NCBI GenBank assembly: GCA_026770585.1
Contig: MU646398.1
Location: 656,283 to 671,268 of the forward strand
Direction: 5' to 3'
DNA length: 14,986 nucleotides
DNA from: Baffinella frigidus
Lineage: Eukaryota > Cryptophyceae > Cryptomonadales > Baffinellaceae
Shown here: piece after piece, positions 1 through 6,878 of the stretch
Layout of the letters: each line of letters opens with the position of its first letter
How positions within the stretch are numbered: position 1 is the stretch's first letter
Position numbers and translations under genes: made by a program
Notes under the pieces: model-generated
Databases searched by the model: none
What the model was told of the DNA's origin: nothing
Seen by the model: only the letters and a program-made list of their open reading frames with translations

Positions 1-16
1 GGGGGGGGGGGGGGGG
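1..16. repeat. Homopolymer G run at window start
   Basis: Sixteen G in a row, continuing into intron sequence after gene A exon 4. Similar runs of 8-10 G occur at 181, 365 and 513. Exact length is unreliable. Confidence 0.8.
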
Positions 17-24
17 CTCACAAC

Positions 25-174
25 CTGCACGCCCTTGAGCTTCGACTCCAAATCCTTGACGTCGATCTTGACGGGAAGCTTGACCTCCTCCCCCCACGGG
101 AGCGTGACGCCCTCGAGGAACGACGACAGCGTGAAGTCCCAGTTGATTGCGGGGGTGGCGGCGCGCGTGCGCTC
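25..174 (-). CDS. Gene A exon 4 (or exon of an adjoining minus-strand gene): unrecognised soluble segment
   Basis: Exactly 50 codons between a strong acceptor (a run of C, then aaacag, at 175 upward) and a GT donor at 24-23. It reads from ERTRAATPAINWDF to ESKLKGVQ, with an acidic/basic stretch, EEVKLPVKIDVKDLESKLK, typical of a folded beta/alpha region. I do not recognise the family. The phase fits exon 3, but the intervening 1270-nt intron could hide other exons or a gene boundary. The gene continues past the window start. Two decayed copies of this exon lie in that intron (at 238-374 and 485-508). Confidence 0.6.
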
Positions 175-237
175 CTGTTTGGGGGGGGGGTGATTCAGCT
201 GCTTTCGAGTGGAGGGAACTTGATACTGGTAAAGAGT

Positions 238-508
238 CCTGTTTGGGGGGAGGGGGCGAATCAGATCCGGCGGAAAACACCCGCGAGGAAGGGCGACGTG
301 GAGTCCCAGGGGAGGGACATGCCGGGCATGGTGGGGGTAGCGCCGCGCGTGCGCTCCTGCTTTTTGGGGGGGGATGTTGCAGATCCTTGTGATGCAGGGA
401 CTCCATACCAGTATGGAGACAGGCTCTTCCAGACCTCTCCGCCAGTGCCGTAAAGGTTTTAGTCAAGTAAGGTGGAAAGACCTGCACGCCCGAAGATGAC
501 TGCTCCTG
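238..508 (-). repeat. Decayed copies of gene A exon 4 and its acceptor
   Basis: At 356 downward, a cag acceptor and ERTRGATPTMPGMSLPWDST lead to a stop at 261-263, resembling exon 4's ERTRAATP...WDFTLSSFL. At 485-508 a minimal version fuses the exon start (cag|GAG) to its end (GGCGTGCAG|gt). A third diverged copy, without a frame, covers 505-640. G-rich runs (C-rich in sense) precede each copy. Confidence 0.6.
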
Positions 509-710
509 TTTTTGGGGGGGGGACAAATCAGGTCCTGCGGATGCCACCTGCGAGGAAGGGAGACACCGAGGAGTCCCAAGGGAGGGAGGGCATGGTGGGG
601 GTTGCGGCACGCGCTTACTTATTTTTATTTTTATAATTCAGCTCCTGTTTTGCCCGGTATGCGTTATTCCTTCCTTTTTCCGGGAACCTTTCTTACTCCT
701 TATTAGGAGG

Positions 711-732
711 GACTCCATACCGGTATGGAGTC
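711..732. repeat. 22-bp perfect palindrome
   Basis: GACTCCATACC followed by its exact reverse complement. A near copy with two arm mismatches lies at 399-420. The flanking bases differ, so the palindrome itself is the shared unit. Confidence 0.85.
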
Positions 733-914
733 TGGAGAGAGCTGTAAGAGTCCTGCTTTGGTGGGGGGTCATCAATAGCAAACTCCATAGGGAGGGCTGC
801 GATTCGATTCGCCCGCGGAACTGTGTGATGGCGCTGACTCGTGGGACTGATTCAGTGAATCGTCCTGTGATTCGGCAACTCGAGAAGGACAAAAAGCAGA
901 GCGCGGAGCGGACC

Positions 915-1097
915 AGCGCTGCGGAGGGATCTAAAAGTGGCCGTGGTCAGGCTAAAAACAGCCGTGGTCAGGCTAAAAAGGGGCGTGGTCAGGCTAAAAG
1001 GGGGCGTGGTCAGGCTAAAAGTGCCGTGGTCAGGCTAAAAAAGGGCGTGGTCAGGCTAAAAGTGCCGTTTTAGCCTGACCACGGATCCCTCCGCGCT
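915..1097. repeat. 21-bp tandem array with an inverted end: foldback-like element
   Basis: Six units of cgtggtcaggctaaaa (starts 942, 963, 984, 1005, 1025, 1046) are followed, six bases later, by one exact inverted copy (1068-1083), giving a 16-bp hairpin stem. The outer flanks are also inverted: agcgctgcggagggatct at 915-932 against ggatccctccgcgct at 1083-1097. The 7-residue repeat seen on translation (GRGQAKK) is a by-product of the 21-bp period. Confidence 0.85.
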
Positions 1098-1128
1098 ATG
1101 GGACCGTCGGGTTGCATGTGGGGCAGCG

Positions 1129-1330
1129 CGTGTAGGGTTTAGAGTTTGGGGTTTATTAGGTTTAAGGGTGTAAGGGTAGTTTGGGGTTTGGGGTCAAGGG
1201 TTTAGGGGTTAGGGTTCAGAATGTAGGGTTCAAGGTTCAGAATTCAGGGTTCAGAATTCAGGGGGTGGGGTTTAGGGTTTTGGGGAACCCTGGACCCTGG
1301 GCTTCAGGGTTCAGCGGCCAGAGTTGAGGG
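1129..1330 (+). repeat. Degenerate G-rich heptamer tract (gene A intron 3)
   Basis: Variants of GGGTTTA, GGGTTCA and AGGGTT in loose register. C-rich on the sense strand of gene A. Confidence 0.8.
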
Positions 1331-1444
1331 GTTAGAACCTGGAAAGAACAGAGCTCGCTGTAACGCTACTCGCTACGATGCTTCAGGACCTATCTAGAAC
1401 CTGTTTCGACAGAAAAGAAGAACACGCCATGGTTGAGCGAGCAC

Positions 1445-1506
1445 CTTCAAGGAAGAGAGCTCGCGGTTGAAGCTGCGCGCCGCGATGCGCCCCTTCTTGA
1501 TCAGGC
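1445..1506 (-). CDS. Gene A exon 3: short basic exon
   Basis: Sixty-two bases between a ccag acceptor and a GTGCTC donor, reading LIKKGRIAARSFNRELSSLK after two phase bases. It is basic and helix-prone, with no known domain. It ends in phase 0, matching exon 4. Both flanking introns carry degenerate G-rich heptamers on the plus strand (C-rich in sense). Membership of gene A rests on order, strand and phase only. Confidence 0.5.
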
Positions 1507-1514
1507 CTGGTGTC

Positions 1515-1720
1515 GGGGTTCGGGTTCAGGGTTCAGGGTTCAGGGTTCAGGGTGAGCCCGGATGTGTTCTGGCGCGTGTTCCAGGTTCAGGGGTCATGAG
1601 GGCTTAGGTTTTGGTTTAAGGTTTACGTTTGAAGTTTCCGGGTTTCGAGTCAAGGGTTTCGGACGTATTTGGGGTTGAGTGTTAAGGGCTAAGGGTTTCG
1701 GGTTCCGGGTTGAGGTGAGG
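1515..1720 (+). repeat. Degenerate G-rich heptamer tract (gene A intron 2)
   Basis: TTCAGGG units at 1528-1553, then increasingly degraded GGGTTTCGGGTT. It fills most of the 226-nt intron between gene A exons 2 and 3. Confidence 0.75.
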
Positions 1721-1732
1721 GCGTGGGGCTGC

Positions 1733-1822
1733 CTGCTTCGAGGGAGCGCGCGACAGGGATCTTCCTCATCTGCTTCGAAACCCGGGGCGCGACTGCGAGC
1801 GTGAGCCCCAAGCGAGCCGGCC
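1733..1822 (-). CDS. Gene A exon 2: C-terminal half of the DUF1279 domain
   Basis: The acceptor (pyrimidine-poor ...gaaacag) precedes GG, which completes the Gly codon left open by exon 1. The next residues, PARLGLTLAVAPRVSKQMRK, match the 'P-R-x-x-x-T-L-A-x-x-P' helix that closes DUF1279 domains. So content and phase both support joining this exon to exon 1 across a 1584-nt intron. The 3' border is less sure. No GT fits exon 3 in phase, but a GC donor (intron starting at 1732, gcagcc) leaves one base that fits exon 3. The alternative is a GT at ATC-CCT|gtcgcg joined to a later acceptor inside exon 3. A decayed copy of its first part lies about 115 nt upstream at 1911-1960. Confidence 0.68.
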
Positions 1823-1884
1823 CTGTTTCGGGGGTTGATGGTTACACATGCTCTTTGTTGATAGAAGATATGCCTACTGACATG

Positions 1885-2370
1885 GTGTTGGGGGCTGGTG
1901 GTTAGGGGACCACGAGTGTTGAGCCCCTGGAGCGCGGGGCCTGTTTTGGGGTGCAGGGGTTGGGCGTTGGTGGTTGGTGGTTACGGGCTTGGGCGTTGGT
2001 GGTTGGTGGTTACATCACCATCCTCGGTTTTCGAGTTTCGGGTTGAGGGACCAGGGATTAGGGATTGGGGATTAGGGATGAGACCCACCCCACACGTTGC
2101 TAAAGTTAATTGTTGCATTGTTTCGTAGGAAACACGCCACAACTCAGCAATGGTCGGTCACGTTATCCCCGGATATCCGGGGAAGATGTGACCCATAGAC
2201 GTTTGAAGGGTTAGGGATTCGGGACCAGGAATTAGGGATTAGTGATGAGGGATGATGGATGCGGGATTAAGGGCAAGCATGCGTCCGATGTGCACGGGGC
2301 CTGCGAGCGGTGGGGCGTGTGGCTTGGGGTTTGGGGGTTGGGTTTAGGGTGTAGGGTTAGGAGACTCGTT
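1885..2370 (+). repeat. Patchy G-rich heptamers and GGTGGTTG repeats (gene A intron 1)
   Basis: Includes gggcgttggtggttggtggtta repeated twice (1965-2015), GGGATTA units (2050-2085, 2207-2245) and a TTAGGGTGTAGGG block (2340-2360). It also includes a decayed copy of gene A exon 2 (1911-1960). Confidence 0.65.
2167..2182. repeat. 16-bp perfect palindrome
   Basis: CCCCGGATATCCGGGG, inside gene A intron 1, in otherwise unremarkable sequence. Confidence 0.8.
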
Positions 2371-2490
2371 CAGGCCAGAGCGCTCCCGTCCCCGAAGATA
2401 AATATGACATGTATTTATCGTATGCGGCTTAATCGTGTAATACTTCATGGTATTAAACAGGGGCCCGCTACCGCATCCATCGGCACTAGT
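2357..2490 (+). repeat. Dispersed direct repeat, copy 1
   Basis: About 130 bp matching 2938-3069 at roughly 80% (gagactcgttcagg, agcgctcccgtccccgaa, gggcccgctaccgcatcc, cggcactag). Both copies follow a short heptamer-like run and flank the inverted gene A fragment in intron 1. No coding potential seen. Confidence 0.8.
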
Positions 2491-2577
2491 ATTTTTTCAA
2501 AACACAGAGAATATCTGAGGGCGGTTTAAGCCGTCATGTCAACTTAGGTGCTAGTCCATATGGAATAAAATTGTGCT

Positions 2578-2911
2578 TTATAATCCTGAGATTAGTACCA
2601 GCCTCGTGGACGTGACCGAAACTGGCACAAAGCGAGGACCTCCTGCTACGCCTTCCCAAAGATACCTCTTATCAAGGGCTTGAGAGAGACGTGGCCAGGT
2701 GTCGGACGGGCGTGTTTGCGCCGCGACTCGGGACATAGAGCGGAGGAGGCAGCGCCGGGGAGCCACTCAAAGGTTTCCTGGCGCTTGAGCTCCAAGAGGT
2801 GCAACCAAGGAGGCAGGCAAGGACTTTGCAGGGAATGACTCTTGGCACGATTCTGCTGGTGGTGGCGCTCGTAGCTGTGTGGTCTGTGGGGGTGAGCAGC
2901 TGGGGTTGAGG
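2578..2911 (+). pseudogene. Inverted truncated copy of gene A's 5' region, inside gene A intron 1
   Basis: This stretch reads, on the opposite strand to gene A, as the same 5' flank and leader that lie at about 3840-4165. Shared blocks include the gcggaggaggcagcgccggg run, the tttcctggcgcttgag run, and the signal-peptide codons. The ATG at 2835 gives MTLGTILLVVALVAVWSVGV and hits TGA at 2907, so the leader is truncated before the Phe motif. The first ATG of the parent (MHG) is lost by substitution. By eye the copy is about 80% identical with small indels. It probably arose by inverted duplication of roughly 330 bp into the intron. Confidence 0.8.
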
Positions 2912-2937
2912 CTTACAGGTTGGGTTTATGGTGCAGC

Positions 2938-3069
2938 GTTGGGAGACTCGTTCAGGGCAGAGCGCTCCCGTCCCCGAATATAAAATGACAAAGATCGATC
3001 GTATGAGGCTTAATCGAGTAATATTTAATCGTATTCTACGGGGGCCCGCTACCGCATCCGACGGCACTA
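2938..3069 (+). repeat. Dispersed direct repeat, copy 2
   Basis: Partner of 2357-2490. The pair brackets the inverted gene A 5' copy at 2578-2911, suggesting the two were amplified or inserted together. Confidence 0.8.
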
Positions 3070-3093
3070 GTGAGATGGCTTGCAGGGTTCACG

Positions 3094-3246
3094 GTTGTAG
3101 GTTGAGTCGTGTGTGTAATCACGACGACGAAAGAGTTACAAGCTCAGGAGGCGAATGGTAGGGTAGGTTGTAGGTTGTAGGTTGAGTCGTGTGTGTAATC
3201 ACGACGACGAAAGAGTTGCAGGCTCAGAAGGCGAATGGTAGGGTAG
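3094..3246 (+). repeat. Tandem duplication, 73-bp unit with 80-bp period
   Basis: Units at 3094-3166 and 3174-3246 differ at only a few positions, so this is a recent event compared with the surrounding decay. Each unit contains a small hairpin (GTCGTG, 8-nt loop, CACGAC). Confidence 0.9.
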
Positions 3247-3406
3247 CTCATCTTACGGAATTTACGGTAAGCGTAGGGCTCCTAGGCTCGGGTTTCGTGC
3301 ACGCGCCCTAACCCCTACATCAGTCAATACCGTAGGCACATAGACCCTAAAATCGCCTCGTTAGCCTACTAGTTCTAGAGTGGCGCGTGGCTGTGCGGGG
3401 AGCGAC

Positions 3407-3914
3407 CGATGACTTCGTTGACAGCGAGCGAGATTTGGAACGCGATGATTGACTGGGCGCCTGAAGGATCCATGTGCTCCTTCATGCTCTCGGGCAGCAG
3501 CTCGATGACCTTGTTGATATCCACCCCCGAGGTTAACGCCGTGACGCCCGCCGCCATGCACGCCGCCCAGACACTCAAGTGCACCGTGACCGCGGCCAGG
3601 CCGTACTGCCGCATCGTCGACATCAACCCGTCCTTGGACTCCGCGCCTTCCCCAGACGACCCCCCGAACGCGCGCGCAGCCAGAATACCACCCCTTGCGC
3701 CATGGCGAGGCGCGGCCGTGACACGCCCGCTTGCGGGGGCTTGTGTTGAGGCACCACCCAGAATACTACAGGTTTTCCGCTCGGCAGTTGCCCGCAGGTA
3801 GAAGCTGGACGACCCGCCTGTCGGCACGAACGCAGGCCCGCTGCTCACTCCCACCGACCCCACAGCTACGAGCGCCACCACCAGTAGCACCCTGCCAAGC
3901 GTCATTCCATGCAT
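3407..3914 (-). CDS. Gene A exon 1: plastid-targeted DUF1279-family membrane protein, N-terminal part
   Basis: Reads 169 codons plus one base from the ATG at 3914; a second ATG at 3905 gives MTLGRVLLVV. Only the second start is kept in the truncated copy at 2835, so it may be the true one. Residues 4-28 form a hydrophobic signal peptide ending SSGPA, then FVPTGG: a Phe at the cleavage site is the hallmark of plastid import in cryptophytes and related algae. Residues 29-95 are Ser/Arg/Ala/Gly-rich, like a transit peptide. Residues about 97-170 match my memory of DUF1279 (FAM210-like): a YG motif, a membrane helix (about 105-125), then TSGVDI, and a second hydrophobic helix ending AVNEVIG. DUF1279 proteins are small organelle membrane proteins of poorly defined function. 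The exon stops at a GT donor (3406-3405) just where the family sequence would continue, and exon 2 supplies it in phase. The ten codons read beyond the donor are intron. Confidence 0.78.
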
Positions 3915-4280
3915 CGTGCTTGCCTGCCTCCTTCGTTGCACCTCTGTGAACTCAAGCGCCAGGAAACCTTTTCTGCGTGGCTCCCCGGCGCTGCCTCCTC
4001 CGCTGTCTGTCCCGTGTCGCGGCGCAACCACGCCGGTCCGACAACTTTCCACTTCTCTTGGCAACGCCCTTGACAAGAAGTTACCTCGGAAAGGCGTAGC
4101 AGGACCTCGCTTTGTGTCCCCCGCCAGTTCCGGTCACGTCCAAGAGGCTGGTACAAATCTAAAACAGACTTGTATTCCTTACTTGATTCCTTATGTAGAC
4201 TAAAACCTAAGTCAACAGAACTAGAGAACGGCTCAAACGTTTTTTGTTTGACCAGTACGGGGAGGTTTTCCCATCATGCG
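3915..4280. promoter_or_regulatory. Divergent intergenic region between gene A and gene C
   Basis: About 360 nt separate the gene A start (minus) from the first coding-like sequence of gene C (plus). It holds the presumed 5' UTR and promoter of both. I see no clear TATA box. The half next to gene A is duplicated at 2578-2835, and the half next to gene C is duplicated at 7388-7511, so this region is a mosaic of repeated blocks. Regulatory role is inferred from position only. Confidence 0.35.
4128..4258 (+). repeat. Dispersed repeat R1, copy 1 (A/C intergenic)
   Basis: Shares acagacttgtattc, tatgtagactaaa, acggctcaaacgttttt and gaccagtacgg with 7388-7511. Its proximal end (ggtcacgtcc) is also present inverted at about 2592-2618. 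No function visible. Confidence 0.8.
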
Positions 4281-4345
4281 CACAGCTGGAAGACGCGACG
4301 GATGCGCACGCTCGATCGGGAGCGAGCGCGCGCATGCGGCGGTGC
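4281..4345 (+). repeat. Diverged upstream copy of gene C exon 1 sequence
   Basis: The bases from tggaagacgcgacgg onward align with 4445-4500. In the matching frame they read WKTRRMRTLDRERARA against WKARRNGTLDEERTRV in the exon. It could be an extra 5' exon: GGC-G|gtgctg at 4345 is in phase with exon 1 across a 35-nt gap, but that intron would be very short. Otherwise it is a decayed exon duplication. Confidence 0.5.
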
Positions 4346-4376
4346 TGCTCCGGATTTTGAGGAGGCTGATCTGCAG

Positions 4377-4510
4377 GGATACGGCAGGTGTTGAATGAGC
4401 AGCGCGCCCGGGGAGGGGCCGAACGTGATGCTGAACGGCTTATCAGGTGGAAGGCGCGGCGGAATGGCACGCTGGACGAGGAGCGCACGCGCGTGGTGCG
4501 AAAGGCCCTT
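4377..4510 (+). CDS. Gene C exon 1 (candidate): charged helical segment
   Basis: After a ctgcag acceptor and two phase bases, the frame reads IRQVLNEQRARGGAERDAER and on through WKARRNGTLDEERTRVVRKAL. It is strongly charged, Arg/Glu-rich, probably helical or coiled-coil. It can end at a GTGATC donor (4511) in phase 0, which fits the next exon at 5642. If unspliced it stops at TGA 4517-4519. No start codon is secure, and the true 5' end may lie in the diverged copy at 4281. Product not recognised. Confidence 0.45.
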
Positions 4511-4574
4511 GTGATCTGAGGCTGAACGATTTTGGGCAGGTGGGCGGCCGCGGCTCCACGCTTAGAAGGCTCTG

Positions 4575-4850
4575 CAGCGTGGGGCGGGTTCTGACGCGTG
4601 TGGCGGGCTCTGACGCGCTGGGGTCAGCTTTGACGAGTGTGGATTGGCTCTGATTGTCTCTAACGCATCTGGATTGGCTCTGACGCATTTTTCTAGCTCT
4701 GCCTCACTCGGGTCGACCGACTATTCTCAAGTTGCACTGAACGCTAAACACTAAACACTAAACACTAAACACCAACTGAAGCGTGTGGGTAGGCATTGAC
4801 GCGAATGGGTGAGCTCTAACGCGTGTGGATTGGCTCTGACGCGTGTGACT
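4575..4850 (+). repeat. Degenerate 24-bp tandem repeats split by heptamers (gene C intron 1)
   Basis: Units like ctctgacgcgtgtggattgg at 4588-4690 and again at 4778-4850. Between them are a piece of the CTAGCTCTG element (4691-4735) and four CTAAACA heptamers (4744-4771). Confidence 0.7.
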
Positions 4851-4855
4851 TGCCC

Positions 4856-4945
4856 CTAACCCCTAACCCCTAACCCCTAACCCCTAACCCCTAACCCCTA
4901 ACACCTAACACCTAACACCTAACCCTTAACCCCTAACCCCCTAAC
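4856..4945 (+). repeat. CCCCTAA heptamer array (gene C intron 1)
   Basis: At least seven CCCCTAA units, then CACCTAA units, then CCCCTAA again. C-rich on the plus strand, which is gene C's sense strand and opposite to tracts in genes A and B. Confidence 0.9.
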
Positions 4946-5029
4946 GTCACGCGTAAACGCTAATGCGGGTGGGCACTATGATGGGTCGGTGTTTGACAGT
5001 GCCAACGCGGTTTTCCGGATTTTCAAAAT

Positions 5030-5640
5030 CCCCGATCTCGACAGGCAAAATCCGATCGACAGGCAAAATCCGTGACTATGAACACCTCCCCCCACTGTGT
5101 AACCTGGGGGAAACCCTTACACATCCACCTCTCTCACTCTCTCGCTCGCTGACTTCCGTACATTGGGGGAAACCTCTACATGCGTTTGGTTTGACATCTG
5201 TCTCATCTCACACCCCCACACAACCCCCCTCACCTTGTGGGGTATCCGTGGTTGGAGCTTTTATACTTCAACCATGGGATACCATAAGCCTCATTAAGGC
5301 TGACTTGTGGTTCGGTGTGTGTTCAGTGAGCATGGGAGCGGTATCGCATACCTTCACCCACCCCAAGAGAGCCAACCCTTTATCCCCTCTTCACGAGCCT
5401 CTGCACTGGAGAGCGAAACGCGATCCGAAAGCAAAAATGCTTTCTCTGCAGTCCTTTCTACGGAAGGGCGTGGCGTTGGGCTATGTTGGGCGAAATTGAA
5501 ACCTAAAGGACTTAAAGGAAGAGTCCAGTGGGGAAGGAGGGGGCAGGGACGCTGCTCTTCGTGATTTAGAGGCGGGACGAGGGTCCAGGATCATCCGAAC
5601 CACCCTTTCGTCAAGTTAAAGCGCGGCAAATCGCCTCGCA
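5030..5640 (+). other. Gene C intron 1 remainder: no gene seen
   Basis: Holds a doubled gacaggcaaaatcc (5040-5072), a loose direct repeat around gggggaaacc (5105-5120, 5165-5180), and dispersed repeat R2 (5433-5557). A 178-codon open frame (4963-5499) has no recognisable content and its end lies inside R2, so I do not call it a gene. Confidence 0.5.
5433..5557 (+). repeat. Dispersed repeat R2, intact copy
   Basis: Its left 88 bp match 7066-7152 and its right 35 bp match 7531-7566. In the second locus about 378 bp separate the halves. Confidence 0.8.
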
Positions 5641-5641
5641 G

Positions 5642-5849
5642 GAAGGTGTCGTCACCTTTCCACTTTCATGGTCAAATGTGCCCGGACTCAAAAATTTAGT
5701 CTTCGAAACCGCCTTTGTGCTGACGGGCAAGAGGGGGCCAAGAGCGACTCTTGTGGCGGCAGGAATGGCAGCGGCCACATCCTCGGCGAGATTTGCTGCG
5801 GGGCAGCTGGCAGCGACCGCTCTACAGTCTGGGGTCCAACTTCTACGAG
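5642..5849 (+). CDS. Gene C exon 2: Ala-rich amphipathic segment
   Basis: Acceptor cgcag at 5637-5641, donor GTATGA at 5850; 69 codons plus one base. It reads EGVVTFPLSWSNVPGLKNLV, a basic TGKRGPRA turn, then an Ala-rich stretch (VAAGMAAATSSARFAAGQLA) that could be a membrane-associated or long amphipathic helix. Its frame is open from 5570. A 189-codon open frame runs antisense over 5611-6180, but the splice signals and the sense-strand C-rich intron tracts favour the plus strand. Family not recognised. Confidence 0.45.
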
Positions 5850-6062
5850 GTATGACGTCTTTCACCTCTGCTTGGGCAGTGACAACTCGCTTGTCACTGG
5901 GCGTGCCGAACTCTTCCCACCGCCTAAATAACTGAGGAATCCGCTGGCTGAAGCCGGTGGAGGCTGAGCGGCGCACGAGAATCTGTGAGCAGTGTAGAGA
6001 ATGTGAGCGGGGGACAGGGGTGTGCTGGGCGATTTGTGCGGGGTGGTCCTTGCTCCCGCCAG

Positions 6063-6145
6063 CCCTCTCAAGAGGACTCAATCGCTTTAGGGCCTGCCTG
6101 GACAAGCACCTCCGCCCGCCGGATTTTGACGGGCTCCACGCTAGA
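6063..6145 (+). CDS. Gene C exon 3
   Basis: Acceptor ccgccag; two phase bases, then LSRGLNRFRACLDKHLRPPD and FDGLHAR, 27 codons, ending at AGA|GTCGTT in phase 0. It fits the one-base overhang of exon 2. The following intron is only 43 nt, with a clear pyrimidine/adenine tract (ccacccccaccccccac) before its aag. An overlapping open frame (5952-6240, reading through that intron as QPSQEDSIALGPAW...) is an alternative, so the reading frame here is not settled. Confidence 0.42.
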
Positions 6146-6188
6146 GTCGTTTTGGACTGATTTCCACCCCCACCCCCCACAACCCAAG

Positions 6189-6231
6189 ATGCTGGCCGAC
6201 TGCGAGTTTGAAGTTGGCCAGGACGAATTGC
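6189..6231 (+). CDS. Gene C exon 4 (very short)
   Basis: Reads MLADCEFEVGQDEL plus one base between aag and a weak GTCTTC donor. The C-rich heptamer tract starts right after it. An earlier GT (after CEFE, 6213) would also end in phase 0 and could join the last exon directly. Low certainty because it is only 43 nt. Confidence 0.35.
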
Positions 6232-6240
6232 GTCTTCTGA

Positions 6241-6405
6241 ACCCTGAAACCGAAACCCTAAACCCTAAAACCTCAACCCTAACACCTAGACCCTACCCCC
6301 CAACCCCTAACCCCTAACCCCTAACCCCTAAACTCTAAACCCTAAACCCTAAACCCTAAACCCCAAACCCTAAACCCTAAACCCTAAACCCCAAATCCTT
6401 AACCC
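6241..6405 (+). repeat. CCCTAAA heptamer array (gene C intron 4)
   Basis: Nearly perfect AACCCTA units at 6305-6395, with CCCCTAA and CCCCAAA variants. C-rich on the sense strand of gene C. Confidence 0.9.
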
Positions 6406-6425
6406 GAAACACACCGTGTATCGAG

Positions 6426-6448
6426 TGCACATGACCCCTTTCTACCGG
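6426..6448 (+). CDS. Gene C micro-exon 5 (tentative)
   Basis: Twenty-three bases between tatcgag and GTAGAT. With one base from exon 4 it reads LHMTPFYR and leaves phase 0 for the last exon. Phase agreement on both sides is the only support. Confidence 0.22.
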
Positions 6449-6449
6449 G

Positions 6450-6710
6450 TAGATCCAACTCAGACGCAGCCTCGGCGGGGGTGTATACATCGCGTCAGGC
6501 CGTGTTGGTTTTGATAACGATCTTTCTCTCTTTCGGTAAAATGATAAAGGTCGTTCTCCCCTGCAGGTGATGTGTGACCGCACCTGATTTCAATCAATTC
6601 TGGCAATGCATATTACTACACAGCTGGGGGAGTTTGACATACTTTTCGTTGCCAGAAAACGTTGACATTGTGTGATTCCCCGGATTAAAATTAAATGATT
6701 CTCCTGGCAG
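6450..6710 (+). other. Gene C last intron: nothing distinct
   Basis: Starts GTAGATCC, ends tctcctggcag with a C/T stretch. It has moderate A+T content and no repeat that I can match elsewhere in the window. Confidence 0.4.
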
Positions 6711-6878
6711 GCTGAGGTGGGGGTCAAAAACTTGGCCTCCTCGTGCACGTGGACGCTGAAGTGGCAGGACGGCAAGCCGATCATTTTCACTCCAAAGGCT
6801 CAGTTTCACTCCAAAGTCAACGAAACTGTACCGCAATCCCAGACCGTCAACTTGAGAATAGTCTGTGAACCCGACTGA
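6711..6878 (+). CDS. Gene C last exon: beta-rich C-terminal domain with stop
   Basis: The acceptor is tctcctggcag. The exon then reads 55 codons, AEVGVKNLASSCTWTLKWQD, GKPIIFTPKAQFHSKVNETV, PQSQTVNLRIVCEPD, and TGA at 6876. The alternating hydrophobic/polar pattern, two Cys (one early, one four residues from the end, possibly a disulfide) and Trp-x-Leu-x-Trp suggest a small beta-sandwich, perhaps extracytoplasmic. I do not recognise the family. This is the most convincing exon of gene C. Its last 30 or so bases recur inverted at 4705-4735 and, more weakly, in the element at 6907. Confidence 0.55.
   Translation, partial: AEVGVKNLASSCTWTLKWQDGKPIIFTPKAQFHSKVNETVPQSQTVNLRIVCEPD

Noticed and set aside
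825-1073. Protein with GRGQAKK repeats
   Set aside because: The 21-bp period is a multiple of three, so any frame repeats. It lies in a foldback array within an intron.
915-1097. CRISPR array
   Set aside because: Repeats are 16 bp with 4-5 bp gaps, no spacers, in a eukaryotic intron context.
4856-4945. True telomere or chromosome end
   Set aside because: Tracts are internal, short, of mixed variants and both orientations, and flanked by coding exons.
4963-5499. 178-codon plus-strand open frame
   Set aside because: No recognisable domain, Pro/Ser/His-rich composition without pattern, its end lies in dispersed repeat R2, and it sits in the predicted gene C intron.
5611-6180. 189-codon minus-strand open frame
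   Set aside because: It is antisense to gene C exons 2 and 3, has no domain, and conflicts with the C-rich sense orientation of nearby tracts. Kept as an alternative, not called.
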